A DNA stretch of 64,000 bases from Acetobacteraceae bacterium (lineage in GTDB: Bacteria; Pseudomonadota; Alphaproteobacteria; Acetobacterales; Acetobacteraceae), in NCBI GenBank assembly GCA_027482245.1, contig JAIXWG010000007.1, forward strand, positions 91,862 to 155,861, given 5' to 3'. The position numbers and the translations under genes are program-made. Below the pieces are notes generated by a model. The model was given only the letters and a program-made list of their open reading frames with translations, searched no databases and was not told the origin of the DNA. Below, piece after piece: positions 59,866 to 64,000 of the stretch (the first letter of the stretch is position 1; each line of letters starts with the position of its first letter).

Positions 59866-60975
59866 ATGCTCCAGCACCCCCCCGCCGAGCCCGGCATGCG
59901 CGAGGAGGATATCGACACCCCCGCCCTGGTGGTCGACCTCGATGCCTTCGAACACAACCTCGACACCATGGCGGCCCTCCTCGCCCCGACCGGCACGAAG
60001 CTCCGCGCCCATGCCAAGACGCACAAATCGCCGGTGGTGGCGCTGCAGCAGATGAAGCGCGGCGCCGTCGGGCAATGCGTGCAGAAGGTGGCGGAGGCCG
60101 AGGCGCTGGCCTGGGGCGGCGTGCCCGACATCCTCGTCAGCAACGAGGTCATCGCGCCGCGCAAGCTTGCGCGCCTGGCCGCGCTGTCCGGCATCGCGAA
60201 GGTCGCCGTCTGCGCCGATGACCTGGCTGGCATCGCGGCGATCGAGGCCGCTGCCGAGCATGCCGGCATCCGCATGACGGTGCTGGTCGAGATCGATTGC
60301 GGCGCCGGCCGCTGCGGCGTGGAACCCGGGCCGCAGGCCGTGGCGCTGGCGGAGCGGATCGCGGGCAGTCCGCACCTCATCTTCGGCGGCCTGCAATCCT
60401 ACCACGGCAACGCCCAGCACCGCCGCACGCCCGAACAGCGGCGCGACGCGATCGCCCACGCCGCGGAAGGCACGCGCCGCACCGTCGAACAGCTGCGCCA
60501 GCGCGGCCTTGCCTGCGCCATCGTGGGCGGCGCCGGCACCGGCACCTTCCAGCATGAAGCGGCATCGGGCATCTGGAACGAGATCCAGGCGGGATCCTAC
60601 GCCTTCATGGATGCGGATTACGGAAGGAACGAGGACCCGCCCCCCTTCCGGCACAGCCTGTTCGTGCTGGCGGAGGTGATGAGCGCGCCGCGGCCGGGCT
60701 TCGCGGTGCTGGATGCCGGGCACAAGGCCGTGGCCGTGGATAGCGGCCTGCCGCTGGTCCATGGCCGCCCCGGCCTCGCCTATACCGGCGCCTCCGACGA
60801 ACACGGCAACATCACCGCGACCGACCCCGCCCTGGCGCCGAAGCTGGGGGAGAAGCTGCGCCTCATTCCCGGCCATTGCGACCCGACGGTCGATCGCTAC
60901 GACTGGTATGTCGGTGTCAGGAAGGGGCGGGTGGAGTGCCTCTGGCCCATCGCGGCGCGGGGCGGCATGGCGTAG
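59866..60975 (+). CDS. DSD1-type PLP enzyme (D-threonine aldolase / D-serine dehydratase like)
   Basis: 369 residues with an alanine-racemase-like barrel. DTPALVVDLDAFEHN opens the domain, LRAHAKTHKSP contains the PLP Lys51, and the C-terminal LIPGHCDPTVDRYDW has the His and Cys that bind a divalent metal in this family. It acts on D-3-hydroxy amino acids in characterised relatives. It is cotranscribed with the class V enzyme, suggesting handling of a D-amino acid or an amino-acid derivative. Confidence 0.9.
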   Translation: MLQHPPAEPGMREEDIDTPALVVDLDAFEHNLDTMAALLAPTGTKLRAHAKTHKSPVVALQQMKRGAVGQCVQKVAEAEALAWGGVPDILVSNEVIAPRKLARLAALSGIAKVAVCADDLAGIAAIEAAAEHAGIRMTVLVEIDCGAGRCGVEPGPQAVALAERIAGSPHLIFGGLQSYHGNAQHRRTPEQRRDAIAHAAEGTRRTVEQLRQRGLACAIVGGAGTGTFQHEAASGIWNEIQAGSYAFMDADYGRNEDPPPFRHSLFVLAEVMSAPRPGFAVLDAGHKAVAVDSGLPLVHGRPGLAYTGASDEHGNITATDPALAPKLGEKLRLIPGHCDPTVDRYDWYVGVRKGRVECLWPIAARGGMA

Positions 60976-61039
60976 CGGGGTGCTTCACGCTCGCGCATGA
61001 CGGGATTATGCCTGGGGCCAGTACATCCAGGCGTAGTCA

Positions 61040-62356
61040 ATGCTCAAACTGGCGTTTCTCCTGATCGGCCCGGCGTCCTTCCGGGGCCATTGGCATGGCA
61101 TCGCGGCGCTGGGCGCCGGCCTGATGGTTCTGGCGGCGCTGGTGGCGACGAATTTGATGCCGGCCATCTCCACCATCACCTACCACGCGCTCGGCCTGGC
61201 CTTCGCCGCCTATGGCGCGCTGGCCCTGGCCGCGGCGGTGGTGGCGCGGCGGGGCGGGCTGGCCTGGCTGCCGCCGGCGGGGTCCATGCTGGCGGGGCTG
61301 CTGGTCTTGCTGGCCCCGGTGGAAAGCGACCTGGCGCTGGCCCTGTTCTACGCCTTCCTGTTCCTGGTGGACGGCATCGGGCGGATCGTGCCGGCGCTGG
61401 TCGGCCGCTTCGTCGGCTGGCGCATCCATGTCGCGGTGGCGGTCGGGGAATTCCTGCTCGCCCTCATGCTCGTCACGGGCTGGCCCATCCCGCGCAGCCA
61501 CAACGTCCATTTCTGCGTCGGTGCCTTCATCGCGGGGGGCGGCTGGCTGCTGCTCCGCCTCGGCCTGATGCTGCGGACGCTGGAGGAGGAAGTGGCGATC
61601 CTCATGCTGCCGCTCTTCGCCGGCCGCGGCTGGTACGAGCATGCGCCGATCCTGGTGGAGGATGATGGCGGCGCCGTGCGGCAGGAGACGCCGATCCTGA
61701 TCCGCGTCTGGACGCCGCGCGGCTGCGCCAACATCACCGACCGCATGCCCATCCTCGACCGCTACATCGGCGCGGTGGACAGGGATGGCAGCATCTCCAC
61801 CGGCCATTCGTCGCTGCAATGGGGATCGGACGTCTATATCAGCCACTACCCGCGGCAGGAGATGACGCGGTCCAGCGACCACTTCCTGCATGCGCTGCGC
61901 GGCAGCAAGGAGAATGACGCGCCGGGCCTGTTCCAGCCGGACTACGCGACGGAGGTCGCGCAATGGGTGGAGGCGGACCGGGAGGTGCGCTTCCACCGCT
62001 TCAATGCCCGCCGGCTGCGCGCCTTCTGGATCGGCTACCGGCAGGACAGCACCTACAACGTCGTCAACCGCAACTGCTCCACCGTCATCGCCGGGGCGCT
62101 GGACGCGGCGCTGGAGGGCGTGCTGGCGACGGATCGGCCCTGGCAGCGGCTGCTCGGCCTCATGCTCAACCCCGACATGTGGCTGGCGGGGCTGATGCGG
62201 CTGCGGGCCGACAGCGCCACCTGGACCCCCGGCTTCCTGCTGGACTACGCCGTGCCGCTGGCGCGCATCGTGGACCGGCCGGACCTGTCCTGGCACCACC
62301 GCTTCGCCTGGTTCCTGGCGCGCTTCCGCCGGCCGGAGGGAGCGGCAGCCGACTGA
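61040..62356 (+). CDS. HdeD-like membrane region fused to a putative permuted papain-like domain
   Basis: 438 residues. The first 175 carry six helices of the short-repeat HdeD kind (GHWHGIAALGAGLMVLAALV, LAFAAYGALALAAAVVAR, ADGIGR-like LVDGIGRIVPALV). The following 260 residues are soluble and contain ISTGHSSLQWGSDVYISHY with His256 and later YNVVNRNCSTVIAGALD with Cys346. His before Cys, each in this setting, is the order of circularly permuted NlpC/P60 enzymes. If so it is a membrane-anchored cysteine hydrolase facing the cytoplasm or periplasm. The C-terminal 75 residues are helical. The assignment of the second domain is inference. Confidence 0.7.
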   Translation: MLKLAFLLIGPASFRGHWHGIAALGAGLMVLAALVATNLMPAISTITYHALGLAFAAYGALALAAAVVARRGGLAWLPPAGSMLAGLLVLLAPVESDLALALFYAFLFLVDGIGRIVPALVGRFVGWRIHVAVAVGEFLLALMLVTGWPIPRSHNVHFCVGAFIAGGGWLLLRLGLMLRTLEEEVAILMLPLFAGRGWYEHAPILVEDDGGAVRQETPILIRVWTPRGCANITDRMPILDRYIGAVDRDGSISTGHSSLQWGSDVYISHYPRQEMTRSSDHFLHALRGSKENDAPGLFQPDYATEVAQWVEADREVRFHRFNARRLRAFWIGYRQDSTYNVVNRNCSTVIAGALDAALEGVLATDRPWQRLLGLMLNPDMWLAGLMRLRADSATWTPGFLLDYAVPLARIVDRPDLSWHHRFAWFLARFRRPEGAAAD

Positions 62357-62359
62357 TCC

Positions 62360-63586
62360 TCAGCCGGGCTTGCGGATGCGGTACAGCCCGACATCGATGG
62401 CGCCCGTGCGGAAACCGCCCTCGCAATAGGCGAGGTAGTAGCGCCACAGCCGCTGGAAGCGGTCATCCAGCCCCATGGCGCGGATGCGGGGCTGCGCGGC
62501 CAGGAAGCGCGCATGCCATTCGCCGAGCGTCCGGGCATAGCTGTCCCCGAAGCATTCCTCCCGCTCCATCACCAGCCCGGCCTGCGCGACATGCGCGCGG
62601 AGCACGGAGGGAGAGGGCAGCATGCCGCCGGGGAAGATGTGGGTCTGGATGAAGTCCGCGCCGTGGCGATAGGCCTCGTAGCGGTCCTCGGCGATGGTGA
62701 TGACCTGCAGCACGGCGATGCCGCCGGGCGCCAGCCGGTCCCGCACCGCCTGGAAATAGGCCGGCCAGTAGGCCTCGCCCACTGCCTCGAACATCTCGAT
62801 GGAGATGATGCGGTCGAAGCTGCCGGTGACGTCGCGGTAGTCCCGCAGCATGAGGTCCGCGCGGGGCGCGAGGCCGCCGGCGGCCAGGCGCGCTGTCGCA
62901 TGGGCCAGCTGGCGGGGGGACAGGGTGATGCCCGTCAGCGTGGCGTCGCTGGTGGTCAGCAGCCGCTCCGCCAGCCCGCCCCAGCCGATGCCGATCTCCA
63001 GCACGCTTTCCCCGCCCTGCAGGTCCAGCAGCTCGATCGCGCGGTCCTGCTTGGCGGTCTGCGCTTCCTCCAGCGTCTGGCCGGGCTGGCGGTACAGCGC
63101 GGAGGAATAGGTCATGCCGGGGTCGAGCCAGGCGGCGAAGAACTCGTTCCCCAGGTCGTAATGGGCGATGATGTTGCGGCGGCTGCCCGACCGCGTATTG
63201 GCGCGCAGCCGGTGCCGCAGCCGGTTCCACAGCCGGGCGAGCGGGGAGCCCACGACCAGCGGGTCGATGGTCGCGCCGTTCACGCAGGCCAGCGCGATCA
63301 CGGTGGCGGGGTCGGGGCTCGACCAGTCGCCATCCCCGAAGGCTTCCGCGAAGGCGACATCGCCGCCGAAGGCCAGGCGGCGCACGGCACGCCAGCGATG
63401 CAGCACGATCGTCGCGTCCGGCCCGGGATGAGGGGCGCGGTGCCGCCAGCTGGCGCCGGCGGGTGTGATGACGGTCAGGCTGCCATGGCTGAGGCGGGCG
63501 GCGATGCGGCGGAGCAGGGCGCCGCGGAAGCCGATGCGGTGGGTAGCGCCTGGCGCCGAGGCACCGTCATCCAGCGTGTCACTCAT
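62360..63586 (-). CDS. cfa: cyclopropane-fatty-acyl-phospholipid synthase
   Basis: SAM enzyme adding a methylene bridge to unsaturated phospholipid chains at the inner membrane. 408 residues: HYDLGNEFFAAWLDPGMTYS, the SAM motif VLEIGIGWGGLAERLL, GITLSPRQLAHA, ISIEMFEAVGEAYW and FIFPGGMLPS-like HIFPGGMLPS, with YLAYCEGGFRTGAID at the end. Converges on the membrane-protein gene, three bases apart. Upstream, 158 bases of non-coding sequence with an AT-richer part (63648-63672) probably hold the promoter. Confidence 0.95.
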   Translation of the reverse strand: MSDTLDDGASAPGATHRIGFRGALLRRIAARLSHGSLTVITPAGASWRHRAPHPGPDATIVLHRWRAVRRLAFGGDVAFAEAFGDGDWSSPDPATVIALACVNGATIDPLVVGSPLARLWNRLRHRLRANTRSGSRRNIIAHYDLGNEFFAAWLDPGMTYSSALYRQPGQTLEEAQTAKQDRAIELLDLQGGESVLEIGIGWGGLAERLLTTSDATLTGITLSPRQLAHATARLAAGGLAPRADLMLRDYRDVTGSFDRIISIEMFEAVGEAYWPAYFQAVRDRLAPGGIAVLQVITIAEDRYEAYRHGADFIQTHIFPGGMLPSPSVLRAHVAQAGLVMEREECFGDSYARTLGEWHARFLAAQPRIRAMGLDDRFQRLWRYYLAYCEGGFRTGAIDVGLYRIRKPG

Positions 63587-63744
63587 CGCATCGCGTCCCG
63601 GCGGCCATCGTCGTGGTCAGGCGGGGCCATGCCCCGCGGTCACGGAATGTTATCCGATGATGGATGAATCGCCAGTGTGTCGGCTCTCCGCGAGCGGCCG
63701 GCCCAGGTCGCTCCCGGTACTGTGATCCCGGTGCCGGCCGGGCT

Positions 63745-64000
63745 TCAGCGCGCCTCGGCCGTGCGGATGCGCGGTGCCGGCTGGGCCGGCGTGGTCGGGA
63801 TGGGCACGGTGCGGTTGGTGGTGGTGCGGGTCGGCGGCGCGGCCGCGGGGCGGGGCGCCTGGCGCGTGGTGGTGGCCGGGATCGCGCGCTGCGGCGTCGT
63901 CGCGCGGGCGGTGGTGGCCGGGCGGGTGCGCGGCGCGGCCTGGGCGGCGGCGGCGGTGCGGGCCACGGGCTGCTGGCGGGACGCGGTCTGCGCCGCCGCC
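63745..64000 (-). CDS. C-terminal end of a Pro/Ala/Thr/Arg-rich protein
   Basis: An open frame that enters from the right edge and stops at 63745. The visible 85 residues are low-complexity (for example TTRQAPRPAAAPPTRTTTNR), as in linkers or tails of exported or cell-wall proteins. The frame has no stop to the window edge, but this composition also arises easily in GC-rich DNA, so coding is only probable. Nothing can be said about function. Confidence 0.4.
   Translation of the reverse strand, partial: AAAQTASRQQPVARTAAAAQAAPRTRPATTARATTPQRAIPATTTRQAPRPAAAPPTRTTTNRTVPIPTTPAQPAPRIRTAEAR

Overview
This window is a very GC-rich (about 70%, estimated by eye) stretch of a bacterial chromosome. 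Gene content and order point to an alphaproteobacterium of the Rhodospirillales/Acetobacteraceae, close to Roseomonas-type genomes: dxs followed by tlyA, a Cys-type three-subunit formate dehydrogenase with its DUF3305/DUF3306/DUF6352/DUF6505 neighbours, a TctC-type binding protein, and GC-rich hairpin repeats between genes. This assignment is inference; no rRNA gene is present to anchor it. I saw no tRNA, CRISPR array, insertion sequence or phage gene.

Layout. 1-1638: end of dxs and tlyA, with a multi-hairpin repeat between them. 1654-3167: two proteins of unknown function. 3302-8005 (minus): a cytoplasmic molybdoenzyme operon best explained as the sulfite dehydrogenase SoeABC, with a small repeat element lying between soeB and soeC. 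8149-18604: a c-di-GMP phosphodiesterase, an exported amidohydrolase, housekeeping genes (aroC, fabI, pdxH), a two-domain kinase, a universal stress protein and small exported proteins. 18772-23213: two probable type I secretion substrates, a calcium-rich subtilisin-like protease and a protein with 28 uninterrupted RTX nonapeptides, separated by a pirin. 23206-25002: a quinone-oxidoreductase-like gene and a frameshifted hydrolase.

25085-40936 is the main functional block, a formate dehydrogenase locus. A large Fe-S protein is read leftward. Rightward, five genes with 4-nt overlaps encode a lipoate-ligase-like protein, DUF6505, DUF6352, DUF3305 and DUF3306. Then come a TorD-type chaperone, a small Tat-signal protein, the catalytic, Fe-S and cytochrome b subunits of a periplasm-facing formate dehydrogenase, and a good intrinsic terminator. 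mobB and moeA follow on the plus strand, and mobA and fdhD on the minus strand, so molybdenum cofactor supply and sulfuration genes sit beside the enzyme. A LuxR-type regulator follows.

42249-50943: membrane proteins, a spermidine-synthase-like membrane protein, a ThDP enzyme with an SDR that lacks its catalytic residues, an acyltransferase, murA, a second copy of the multi-hairpin repeat, and dcd. 51004-60975 looks like an accessory catabolic region: a TctC binding protein diverges from a flavin monooxygenase/maleate-isomerase-like/solute-binding operon, and an acyl-CoA dehydrogenase with two alpha/beta hydrolases diverges from two PLP enzymes. 61040-64000: a membrane protein carrying a probable permuted papain-like domain, a cyclopropane fatty acid synthase, and the low-complexity end of an unidentified protein. 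No gap between genes exceeds 300 bases.
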